From [Phialemoniopsis] sp. UDSM-2020 (lineage: Eukaryota; Ascomycota; Sordariomycetes; Thyridiales; Thyridiaceae), in the NCBI GenBank assembly GCA_018873225.1, contig JAEILZ010000007.1, positions 2,232,001-2,296,000 of the forward strand: DNA of 64,000 nucleotides. The letters are read 5' to 3'. This document shows, piece by piece, positions 1 through 9,477 of the stretch; the first letter of the stretch is position 1, and each line of letters opens with the position of its first letter. The notes under the pieces were generated by a model. It was not told the DNA's origin, ran no database searches, and saw only the letters and a program-made list of their open reading frames with translations. A program made the translations under genes and the position numbers.

Positions 1-2448
1 CAATGAGAACAGGCTATCACTTCTTTTACTCAAGAGCCAACTATGATGTGCAGGATGTGTGCAGGAGAGGATTTCCCAGCCTCAATCCCTCCAGCATGGC
101 TGTGTGCTGTGCGCGCGAGAATGGGTTGTGCCATTGGACCAACAGCCACGGACATACCGTGGAGCAGCATGTTGCACGGCCGAAAAAACCGGACGGGTAA
201 TGGCTCCCACGATGGAGATGCATTTGTGGAAAGCTGTCCTGAACCCGCCGCGTCCGGGAGGTGTCGCTGACATATCAGACCCCCCTTCTCGGCGCAAATG
301 ACAAGGATACAAGGGCGCGATTTACCAGTAACAAAGCTCTGTATCCCAGATCGCCTAGGCATGAACCCACTTGGCTCGATTCTTCGACACCGAAGGACCT
401 AGCGATATCTCCGGCATTTTCATTCTGTCGGGGTTGGAGGTGATGCCGGGTCCGGAATGGGTCGCCCGCCTCGACCTCCTAACGCGTTTTCCAGGCCCTA
501 TTCTCGAGGTTATTCGGGTCCGTTCTTCGCGCCCAGGAATGCTCAAACCCGTCCACGGTGAAATAACCTCGAAAATGGGCGCCAGCCACGCCGTCTCATT
601 TTGCAAGCGATGCTCAAAGCAGAAACATCAAGCCCCTGCACGTGGCAGCCTAGAAGTTCGATGTTGCCTTGGTCAGCCAGCGTTCTCCGAAACCTCGAGG
701 TAGCCTTTGATAACCGGACATTGAAGACTCTCTTCTCGGAGACTTATGTGGCCGAAGCCTAGATTGACCCCTTTTTTGAGGCAGAGGAAGCTTGATTCAT
801 TACATGTCAGCTCCGCCAAGGCCGCTGTGTCTTCCTCAAAGGGTTTACGAGACTCCTTCGCTCTGCTGCCAATCGTGAAAGGCGCCACCGTCTCGACTCT
901 CTCTCTGGTTACCCAGCAGCTTACCTTAGCTGCAGGCCCAACCCCCTTCTGGAAGGCAGGCGCTACCGTTGCGGACCATACTACTAAATAGGCAAAGAAA
1001 AGGATGGTGGAACGAAGCCAATTGCTCTGGTATTCGAGACACAAATTCTCGGCCGCCTACCAATGGAATTGCCATCAACATTCCTCAACAAGGTGGAAGT
1101 TGTCAAGTATGTTCTGGAGATATGAAGATACCAACGTCAACCTGGGCTCTGATCAGCAAGAACATTGATCATCGTCGTCTTACGGAAACCTAAATTTATC
1201 TGCTTCGCCTTTCGCACGCCACAACATACACTGCAACTGATTACCAGGTCCAGTAAGTACATAAGCACCGAAAACGGCGACACCTGAAACCGGCGCGCGG
1301 CCGAGTGGGTTCTGTAACCGATGCGTCCTATTACCTCTCGCCCTGTTCCCTGTGCCAGATTGTCGGTCGCACCTCGACACAACGCTTAAGATCGCCCTAA
1401 GCGCCTTGGCTTTACCAGGAAAGCGTGTTGGTCGTGAGCAGATCACAATATGACATAAGATCTTCAAGATTTGGTCAACCAGGAGGCATGGAGAGGCTAC
1501 TGGCTACCTGGAAGTCTGAAGGAGAGGACACATGAAATTCTACCGCGATTACGAAAGTCCACGATACACCACTCCAGCGTGTGATGCTTATCCTGCGACT
1601 CAGCGTTCACTTGATCCGCCTTTTGCAGGAGCATAACGTTGATGTTTCCGAGATAATTAAAAATAGAGTGCGGACGGGGTGCTCTGTAAGGTTGCTGTAT
1701 CGCTTGAGTGATGCAAAAAAAATTTTTAAATGAGATCCAAGACTTGGACCCAACATACGGGGCAGGGGAGACGATGCATGCTCGTATTTCTTCATTCCGT
1801 GATTCCTACACAGTAAAGCCTGTGCCATTAAGCTGTACTTGGCACGGAGTTCATATTGGCCCCTGAGTGTCAACATGATGTATCAGGCACTACAAAGGAA
1901 GAAAATGTACGAAATACGGAGCAGGACTCCAAGAGGCTTCTACCAAACAATACTGTCCATCAAAATATTCGATCGCCTTAGGTCACTTTTATTAGTCTGA
2001 AAACTCCTACAGGTCGTGAAACAAATGTTAGCTTTCGACCCCGTGCTGTAGGTCATGTTAAGTCAGGAGTAATCTGTGCATACTTAATCCAAAACCAGGG
2101 GTTGGCGATTTCGTCAGAACTTGACGGCAGGTCAGGTCAAAAAGAGGTGGACCGTGCAGAGGCGCGACCCTACCTGCCTGGCTTGATGGATTTGATTGCA
2201 CGCGACGCGCTTGAACAACCACTGTAACTGACTACTACCTAGGTACTCCCCAGGTAGGCCTACCACTCCCCCGCATCAAGAATGGGCGCGTCCCACATAA
2301 GGCAAGTATCGTAAGGCTGCTTTGATTGCCATGCTCAGCCTTGCTCGACACAAAACATCTGGTCTTGGCTCATCATTCTCCCCACGCGGCTCTGCTGATA
2401 TACTTGCCCAGGTAGGCATGTAGTCCCGCTGGACGCCTCTCCGGGACG
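1..2448. other. Gene-free stretch, left edge
   Basis: No reading frame here has the length, composition or splice pattern of a gene. The last 250 bases are the promoter and leader of the CANIN gene and hold the ACGCG cores listed separately. A perfect 10-bp palindrome TACCTAGGTA lies at 2236-2245. Nothing else is recognisable; the left part could belong to a gene outside the window. Confidence 0.6.
2200..2388. promoter_or_regulatory. Cluster of four ACGCG (MBF/MCB-type) cores
   Basis: ACGCG occurs at 2200-2204 and directly repeated at 2205-2209, inverted (CGCGT) at 2287-2291, and again at 2384-2388. All lie within 250 bp of the ATG at 2449. By base frequency about 0.5 would be expected on both strands. 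ACGCG is the core of the MluI cell-cycle box bound by MBF (Mbp1-Swi6 in yeast, Res-Cdc10 in fission yeast), which drives G1/S transcription of replication and repair genes. The sites are seen directly; factor binding is inferred. Confidence 0.45.
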
Positions 2449-4393
2449 ATGAGTAAAAACGGCAGCATCCGAAGTTTTTTCAAGCCGGTCTCTCAGACCT
2501 CCGGCAGCTCACAACCCTTGGAGCCGCGGTCCTCACTTCCATTACCACCCTCATCCCCGCACGAGGCCCTATTGTCCTCACCTCAACCCGCGACGCCGCC
2601 GCGCACCCAGGTCATTAGCCGTGATGCCGTCATTCACGGATCAGATGAGGAGGATGACGAGTCCGACTCGTCTCTGCCTGACCTTTCTGCGCTTCCTCGT
2701 CAAGCCGGGTCGCCCATGGCATATCCGTCTCCTGCCGCCAAGGGTGGTAACCCTTGCGTAACACCCCAAGCGAAGAGGACGGCCATAGAATTTCATTCTT
2801 CCCCTCTAACCTTGATGCCCAAATTCAAGCTGCCACCAAAGTTTGATCTCAAGGCTCTGATGAGCCATGCTCAAAAGGATGACGCCACGGAAGCAAGCGC
2901 TCAGAGGGTCTCGGCTACGATTTCTAGAAAGCAGAGCCCGACTGGCGCTCGAGAACAGAAAGATCCCGCTGCAGTTCTACACAAGCATGTGATGGATCTC
3001 GGAGATGGCGACGATGAGGAAGATGGTGAAGTGGACAAGCACAAGCTTCGCAGAGCCATCGACCGAACCGAACTTGGCACCACTCGCAAGAGGTGGTATT
3101 TCTTCAAACAACACTTTGAAACTCCTTCCTATTCCCAAAACCCCTTTCCAAACTCTGCCGCAAGCGGCAGATGGCGCTTTCTACGAAACGCCAAGTCGAG
3201 ACGCGAATACTTCGAAAACGGCATCCCCCATGTGATGGTCAACAAACGAAACGATCTGCCTGACGAGATCTTTCTCTGGGTTCTAGATCAAGTGTGCCTG
3301 GAGCCTGCTGACTCCCTCCGGGCGCACTATGTTAGCCTCCTCTCTGCCTGCCACGACCATATATCTCGCCTCATCGACGCGGATCGTGTGAACCAGATAT
3401 TCAACAGTCTGGGCTCTCGATGGGAGACTACTGACTTTTCAAGCCGCTTGGACGGCATACAGGAATTCAACGAACCATATCCTGGTCGGAATTGGGCTCA
3501 ACTTCGGTCCGTCCTGCAGCTTCTGGCCAACGCAGCCCCTCACATGCTACCGGCATGTCTGACTTGCGCGACAAACATTCTTCTACGTCTGGGAATTGAC
3601 TCTGTTGTGATCGAGAACCCGGACATCATGGTGGCGTACCAAGAGTCTTTCTCAGAGGTCGTAAGCCACGTATCTTCCACTTATTGGCAAGAGTTTGTAA
3701 GTTTGGTCTACAATGCTCTAATGTGGAATCCTCCTGAACTGAAAGCTGACGGTCATCTAGTGCGAAGAAGTATGTGCAGTTTTATATCAAAGTGTAAAAC
3801 AGACGACCTTGAGGTGGCAATCTCTATCTTGCATCCCGTCAGGAAATCCTAGGGTTCATCAACTACGCCGAAGGCTTGCTGCAGTGTGTTTCTTTGATGA
3901 CCTCAAATATGCACAGCCGGATCTCATCTCGATGCTCGCAATCGGGTCTATCACATATAGACTCAAGGCAGACGTCTTCAAAGTGAATGCTCAGACCGAT
4001 TACCATGATCTGACCGCAATGATCCGGCTTCTGGACATCACGGTCGATGACGGCCTGGGCAATACCTTTGAGTCTTCAGATGCAAGAACCCAGTTTGACT
4101 CTGACCTCGACGGTCTAACGCTGCGGCTCAAGGGGATTTGGCAAGGCATCAGCACCTCTGGTGCTGGCTATATATCTAGACTGGAGGCCAAGACTACGCT
4201 GAAGAGCGTGCAGGAAAGGCTTACGCACACTGTCCGCTCGCGACCCAAACCAAAGACGGACATTTATAGCGCCATTACGGGGTTGGAGGACGACCCTTTC
4301 CAGGCCAAGAAGCAGGAGAGGCAAAAGGAGAGACAACAAGCTATGATGAACAACTTTCTACGGAAGGCGAGGCCCGTGGGAACTTCAGCATGA
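2449..4393 (+). CDS. CANIN-domain protein, Nse6/SLF2-like Smc5/6 cofactor (putative)
   Basis: Two exons, 2449-3696 and 3761-4393, encode 626 aa. The 64-bp intron has donor GTAAGT, branch GCTGAC and acceptor CTAG, and is phase 0. The N-terminal third is disordered, Ser/Pro-rich, with an acidic patch around residues 66-74. From about residue 215 a helical domain starts (RWYFF, RWRFLRN, LPDEIFLWVLDQVC, HMLPACL, LRRRLA). This pattern resembles the CANIN (coiled-coil SMC6 and NSE5 interacting) family that includes human SLF2 and is related to fission-yeast Nse6, which help load Smc5/6 on damaged chromatin. Residues 4-11 (NGSIRSFF, followed by KP) match a PCNA-interacting PIP box with Asn at the usual Gln. 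The gene is tail-to-tail with vma4, 229 bp apart. The family call is from remembered pattern, not a search; coding status is very secure. Confidence 0.7.
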
Positions 4394-4622
4394 TCAATGA
4401 CCATAAGTTATGAGATCATGAAAGGATCGGCTTCGCGCCATATTACGTTTGAGAACCATGTGTATCATACAGAATCTATGATTTTATGACGACCATCGAG
4501 AATGGCTGGAGATGACATTCACAGCCTTCAGGCAACTTCCTGATAATTGCTTGCGCATACCAACATCCTCGCGATTCGCAAATGCAATGCATACAAAAAG
4601 ACAAGAGAGAGAATCGAGCCTA

Positions 4623-5522
4623 TCAGTCGAAGAATTTGCGGTTGGGGTTCTGTCCGAATAGTGTCTTGCGGACGGCTGGCAGTGCACTGTCTTTCAAGAG
4701 GTCCAACCGTGCCTCGAATGTGTTGTCAATATCGATCTTGCCTGCGCCGCCGACAATAGACACTCCACCAGCACTACCAAGAATTAGCAATCTAGGTTGT
4801 AGGCAGTACCGGGTTGCTTCAAGTGATTGTCACTCACCTTCCCTCGGATAGAGGATTGGCCTCGTCAACGGTTGCCTTGACGTCCTTGCCGACCTCCTTC
4901 TTGTACTCCTTCGCCGCTTCCTCGATAGCCTTTTTGACGGTGTCATAATCAGCCTTGCGTGCTCGCACCTGGAGCTCCGGCTCGTTCATCGCGTAGAAGC
5001 CTTCTAGTAGAAGGTTCTTCAAGATGCTGCGGTAACGGTTCTTATCCTTGGTCCCCTCGGCCAGTTTCTTCTGCGCCGTCTCAAAAATGTCGTCGAGAAG
5101 CTCCTGTCTAGCGGCGAGGACCTTGAGTCGCGTCTTATTGGCGACAGTCGAGCGGGTGATTTGCTGTGACATGGTGGCTTGCTTGAACTTCTTCTCGTAT
5201 GTAGCGTCGATCGAGTCGGTCTCCTGCCGCACAAGCTTGGATTTCTCGATGGCGAATTCTTCGTTGGCTTTGATCTCGATCTCGCGTGCCTTTTCCATGG
5301 CCTCCTGCTTGATGAAGGCTGTCATCTTGCGGAGCTCTTGTCCGACCTGTTGCCATACGTTATTAGCACGAGGCCTAGCTCGTTGTTCTTGCAAATGACA
5401 TGGCATCTGACGAAGCCTCTGCCAAGCTTCCACCCAAGTAATAGGCTACATGAATAGAAAGACAACATCCTGGGCTGGAGAAAACTTACTTGACTGTCGG
5501 ACAAGGCGTGAACTTGCGACAT
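4623..5522 (-). CDS. vma4: V-type proton ATPase subunit E (peripheral stalk)
   Basis: Subunit E pairs with subunit G to form the peripheral stalks that hold V1 against V0 in the vacuolar proton pump. Three exons on the minus strand (5522-5490, 5346-4838, 4773-4623) give 230 aa, close to the 233 aa of yeast Vma4. Exon 1 encodes only 11 residues ([11 protein letters not shown]) and joins VGQELRKM; the introns are 143 and 64 bp with branch-like GCTAAT. The N-terminal half is a charged helix ([20 protein letters not shown]). The C-terminus has the conserved [20 protein letters not shown] block and ends in RKFFD. The small first exon fixes the start. The gene is convergent with the CANIN gene and divergent from the NIPA gene, with 965 bp between the start codons. 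Confidence 0.95.
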
Positions 5523-5782
5523 CTTGGCTGATGTTCTGGGACGCTGGGCGGGGATGAGGGTATTATGTCGTCGACTTTCGCTAGGTAAAAGGGGACGCTC
5601 TCTCTTGAAAGTACTCAGGACCTAGATGAATCGTATTCAGAGTTCAAGACCCAATGAGTTGAGAAGCACAGTGTCGAAACCAGTCGAGGTCGTGGTGTTG
5701 ATGGAGATGAAGGGCTTCAAGGTGTATGTTCAATCGTTCCAGCTTGAAGTCCAGAGCTTAGCTCGGGCGGATGCTGGCCAGT

Positions 5783-5810
5783 GTGACGAGTGACGAGTGA
5801 CGAGTGACGA
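5783..5810. repeat. 7-bp tandem repeat, four copies
   Basis: The unit GTGACGA is repeated four times perfectly, 261 bp upstream of the vma4 start codon. It is a short minisatellite likely to vary in copy number between strains. Its unit also contains TGACG, half of a CRE/bZIP-type site, so each copy could offer a bZIP half-site; this is inference. Confidence 0.9.
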
Positions 5811-5869
5811 CGGGAGCTGGCTGACCCAACCAGATGTCAGTGCTGGGTGGCCGGCTGAGCGAAGGCGGG

Positions 5870-5893
5870 TTATCGATAAGATAAGATCACGTG
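5870..5893. promoter_or_regulatory. Inverted plus overlapping GATA sites next to a CACGTG E-box
   Basis: TTATC (5870-5874) abuts GATAAG (5875-5880), which overlaps a second GATAAG (5880-5885). CACGTG follows at 5888-5893. Paired GATA cores are favoured sites of fungal GATA factors (AreA/NIT2, White-Collar, SreA types), and CACGTG is bound by bHLH factors such as Cbf1. The cluster lies between divergent vma4 and NIPA genes, 348 bp from the nearer start codon. Motif presence is direct; function is inferred. Confidence 0.5.
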
Positions 5894-6487
5894 CAGTCTG
5901 GTGCTCGTGCATTGTGTCGAGGCCCAGCACGAGTAAGAGTTTCAAGATACGCTAACAGGGCGCGTGCATACCCCCCAATACTGCCCCTGCAGTGGATGGG
6001 CCACCTGACAGATCCCCATCAACAGCGGTCAACCAAGGCGAAACAGGTCACAACGTGTTTCGACTGGGCTCAATCAACTGCATAACACCTCAACAAGCGG
6101 CATTCTGCGTAGAGCGACGGCTGCTCTTCATGTAATATACTACTACCGTTACTTGTATTCTTTCTGAGTACTTTATCCCACGATTAATCGCACGAGCGCT
6201 TGGTACCAAAGCGAGGCGATTCCGAAGCTCTTGTCTACCGCCCTTGCAAGGGACCCCAGGCGTCGTCATTGACCCATCGAACGAGCCACCGCCCAACATT
6301 TCGACAAAGCCAAAACGAACTTCGAACCACGTTTCTTACTGGAATTGGCGCATACAGCATCTTTCCTAGCCGGCGTTTCTCTCCGTCGTTTGCATCTTGT
6401 TCTGCCAACATATGCGTCGCTAGGCTGCTTGGAGGTCGTCTGTGCCTCCTGCCAGACGACATCAGGGCACTCAAGACCGCCTCAGTC

Positions 6488-8263
6488 ATGGGATCTCTGG
6501 GCGGTCTCTCCCCTGGAGGGAGTATTGCTGTACGTCCCGTAGTCTAGCCTAGTCTACTAGGTAGTCTTAGGAGTCTTTGCTAATCGCAAATCGCATAGGT
6601 TGGCATCATCGTCGGGTTGATGTCTACGAGCGTGCAAAGCCTTGGTCTCACCTTGCAGCGAAAATCGCACATCCTCGAGGACGAGAAGGGGCCACACGAT
6701 GTACGACGACCACCGCACAGAAGGAGAAGGTGGCAGCTGGGCATGGGAATGTTCATCATGGCCAATCTGCTAGGAAGTACGGTGCAGATATCGACATTGC
6801 CCTTGCCAGTGCTTTCGACGTTGCAGGCCTCAGGTCTCGTGTTCAACTCGATATGTGCGACACTGATACTCGGCGAGCCCTTCACAAGGTGGTCACTATG
6901 GGGCACGTTGCTTGTATGCGGCGGTGCTATCTTGATCGCTATATTTGGAGCTATACCATCGCCGGCGCATAGTCTCAAAGAGCTACTCGCCCTCCTTGGC
7001 CGGAAGCCCTTCATCGTCTGGATGTCCCTGCAGGCAGTCCTCGTTATTGCGATCGCCGTCGCAGTCGATCTCACAAACATTCTCTCTAATCTCGCACAGA
7101 ATGCGCGGTTCCGATTTGCACGAGGGCTTGCTTTCGGGTGCATAAGCGGCATACTGTCTGCGCATAGCTTGCTTGTCGCCAAGTCCGCGGTCGAGTTGAT
7201 CGTGAGGACGATAGCGGATGGCAACAATCAGTTCAACCGCTGGGAATCCTGGGTTCTTCTGTTGGCCCTCGTTACTCTCGCCCTAAGTCAACTCTACTAC
7301 TTACACCGCGGCCTCAAACTCGTTTCAACATCCGTTTTATACCCCCTTGTTTTTTGCATTTACAACATCATTGCGATCCTTGACGGCCTCATCTATTTCG
7401 ATCAAACCAACCTCATCAGCCCCCTTCGCGCTTGCCTGATCTCTCTAGGTACAGCCATCCTGCTTTCGGGTGTCCTAGCTCTCTCCTGGCGCCTGAGCGA
7501 CGAGCAGCACCAGCCGGCCGTTGGACAGTCTACACTTGCTCCTGGCTTGGGCATGGTGGAGGACACCGAAGGCGAAGAGGAGGAGGAGGATCTCCTTCTC
7601 GGGTCGGACATCGCAGATGACGAGGAAGACTCCGCAGTCCCTCGGCAGTATTCATACCAAACCTTCGAGCCAGGCAGTGCTCGTCCCAATATTAACGGCG
7701 AATCGACCACGCCATTGACGCCAACACGGCGAGGATCACTAGTCCCGTCCCTAAGAACGACGGCCTCCCGATGGACGGAGCGGGCGGAGATCTGGGATGA
7801 ACTTGAAGATCAGGAGAACCCCAAGTCGCCCATGCCCAGCCTAGGAAGGCGTCGTAGCAGTACCCTTCCGGTTCTTAGCGAGTCCTCAGCACTGTTAGCC
7901 ACGCCGAGAAGAGGAGCAAGCGGCGGCAGTCCTTTTGGACCCATTGGATCGGGAGATGCGACTGGGGCGGCCAGCGAGTCGCCACACAGGCCTCTTGGAC
8001 GGAGGAGGCGCAAGTCCACCGGGTTCAAGGGCTTCCAAGCGCGCAGGTCCTCGAGAAGGAAGAGCTCAAGTGGCTTACAGGACGCCGTGGCGGGTTTATG
8101 GAAATTGAGATGGTGGAACAAAGACAAGAGGGAGAGGGGCCGGGATGACACGCTGGACAGCCCTTCGGTGGGAGATCGACGTCGTTGGCCTGAATACCGA
8201 GACGACCCTGAAAATGATGGTGATCAGCCCTCGGAACCAGCTGCATCAGGATCTCGAGTTTGA
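6488..8263 (+). CDS. NIPA-family magnesium transporter with long C-terminal tail
   Basis: NIPA proteins are multi-pass membrane proteins implicated in Mg2+ transport at plasma or endosomal membranes. Exon 1 (6488-6529) encodes 14 residues; a 69-bp intron (GTACGT donor, GCTAAT branch, TAG acceptor) leads to exon 2 (6599-8263), total 568 aa. The short exon supplies the start of TM1 (GGSIAVGIIVGLMSTSVQSL), followed by the family-typical GLTLQRKSH. About nine hydrophobic segments follow to near residue 318, including PLPVLSTLQASGLVFNSICA and KLVSTSVLYPLVFCIYNI. The last about 250 residues are hydrophilic: an acidic run (EGEEEEEDLLLGSD) and Ser/Arg-rich basic stretches (GRRRRKSTGFKGFQARRSSR), likely cytosolic and phosphorylatable. 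It is divergent from vma4 and convergent with the tetraspanin gene. Confidence 0.88.
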
Positions 8264-8675
8264 TGCCTACTGCCTGTCTTGGAGATCAGATTTTGTCCTA
8301 GGATATGATCGGAACAAATATAAACGAGTTCGGATGTTTCGAAAAGAGCGGCCCCGATGTCTATCTTCCGTAGAAGTGTTTCACAGTTCTAACATAACAT
8401 TGTAAGCACCAAAGGCTAAGTATTATGGGTTTATATTGCTTCGATATACCAAGATATATGAGTAATCTTCTATGACAAGGAACATGAATGAGCAGGCTAC
8501 ATACAACATAGTCGTACGTAACACATGATAGGCGGTCATTACCGCCAACACCGGCCCTGGGTACGTACCCCAACCGCTCCCCAGAGCTCTCTTGCTTCAC
8601 TATCAGCGCTCCGGATCCCAGCACCCCACGCAAATTTACCTCTCCGGTACCATCCGAATCGCAGACGATAGTCAA
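8264..8675. other. Convergent 3' spacer, NIPA / tetraspanin
   Basis: This 412-bp space between two stop codons presumably carries both 3' untranslated regions. No further gene is seen. Overlapping transcripts are possible given the short distance. Confidence 0.6.
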
Positions 8676-9477
8676 CTAGAATGTACCACGGACACCACTC
8701 TTCTCGTCAATGTGTCGGAAGCGCTCGTTCTCCTTGCGTTCCTTGGCCAAGCAGGCGGTGGCAAGGATCAGCACGCCGTCGATGCCACACATGCCGAAGA
8801 CAGCAGTGAAGATGTCGTCGACGAAAATGTTGGCGAAACTTGAGATTGGCGTCGAGCAACCGCGCATCAAGGCCGCTGCCGCAGGACTCGGGCAGGTGGC
8901 GTCGGTGACGAAGGCAGGCGAGCTGCTGTTGAAGTATCCGCAGCAGTTGAACTGTGGACGTCAATATTAGCAACTCCAGCATGTCCCGGTATGGGAGCCC
9001 ATCTCTCCGGGACAACTTACGGCGGTCTGCATCAGATCCTGGATCTCAGCAGGCTGTGCGATCCAGATCGGCGCAAAGTCCTTCTTCACATTCAGGGTAA
9101 GAATCCAGAGATACAGGCCGAGAATGAGAGAAAATGATGCGCAAATAGTAACGAGATAGCCGCTAATCTTGAGCCACGTGCGGCTAGGAGTAATGATACC
9201 CGGGATCGTGGACAGAAACGTTACGAAGATGAAGACGGCGTTCACGATGCCAGCTGGTCCAAAGTTAGCCGTGCCAGACCATTAGTTCAATGTTCTTGGG
9301 GAACATACCAGTGAGGGGGAACCTTTGGTAGAACAGGTTCCTGGCCGCCTGCTGTCCCTCCGAAGGAGTCTTGAAAGCATCGTTCTGTACAATGACCGAG
9401 AAACCCAGCATGATGGCGCCCATGGCGAGGAAGAGCACGTCCACCGCCACATAGGCGATGAGAATCTTGTTTGCCAT
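8676..9477 (-). CDS. PLS1: Pls1-type fungal tetraspanin
   Basis: Three exons on the minus strand (9477-9309, 9253-9021, 8951-8676) encode 225 aa, the usual Pls1 length. Introns are 55 and 69 bp. The protein has four membrane segments: residues near 5-28, one starting at GIVNAVFIFVTFLSTIPG, a third starting at ISGYLVTICASFSLILGLYL, and a last one in the FTAVFGMCGIDGVLILATAC region. The large extracellular loop has the tetraspanin CCG signature (FNCCGYFN) plus two further Cys (ATC, RGC), a compact four-Cys loop. In plant-pathogenic and saprotrophic fungi Pls1 is needed for penetration-peg formation or ascospore germination, acting with the Nox2 oxidase at the plasma membrane. The first residues (MANKILIAYVAVDVLFL) support the chosen ATG. 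Other fungal tetraspanins (Tsp2, Tsp3) are possible but have different lengths and Cys spacing. Confidence 0.85.

Larger units (their letters stand above)
5523..6487. promoter_or_regulatory. Bidirectional promoter region, vma4 / NIPA
   Basis: This 965-bp space separates two divergent start codons. It holds a four-copy 7-bp tandem repeat and a clustered GATA/E-box element, both listed separately. No further reading frame is supported. The two genes could share control, but the sequence alone does not show it. Confidence 0.6.
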
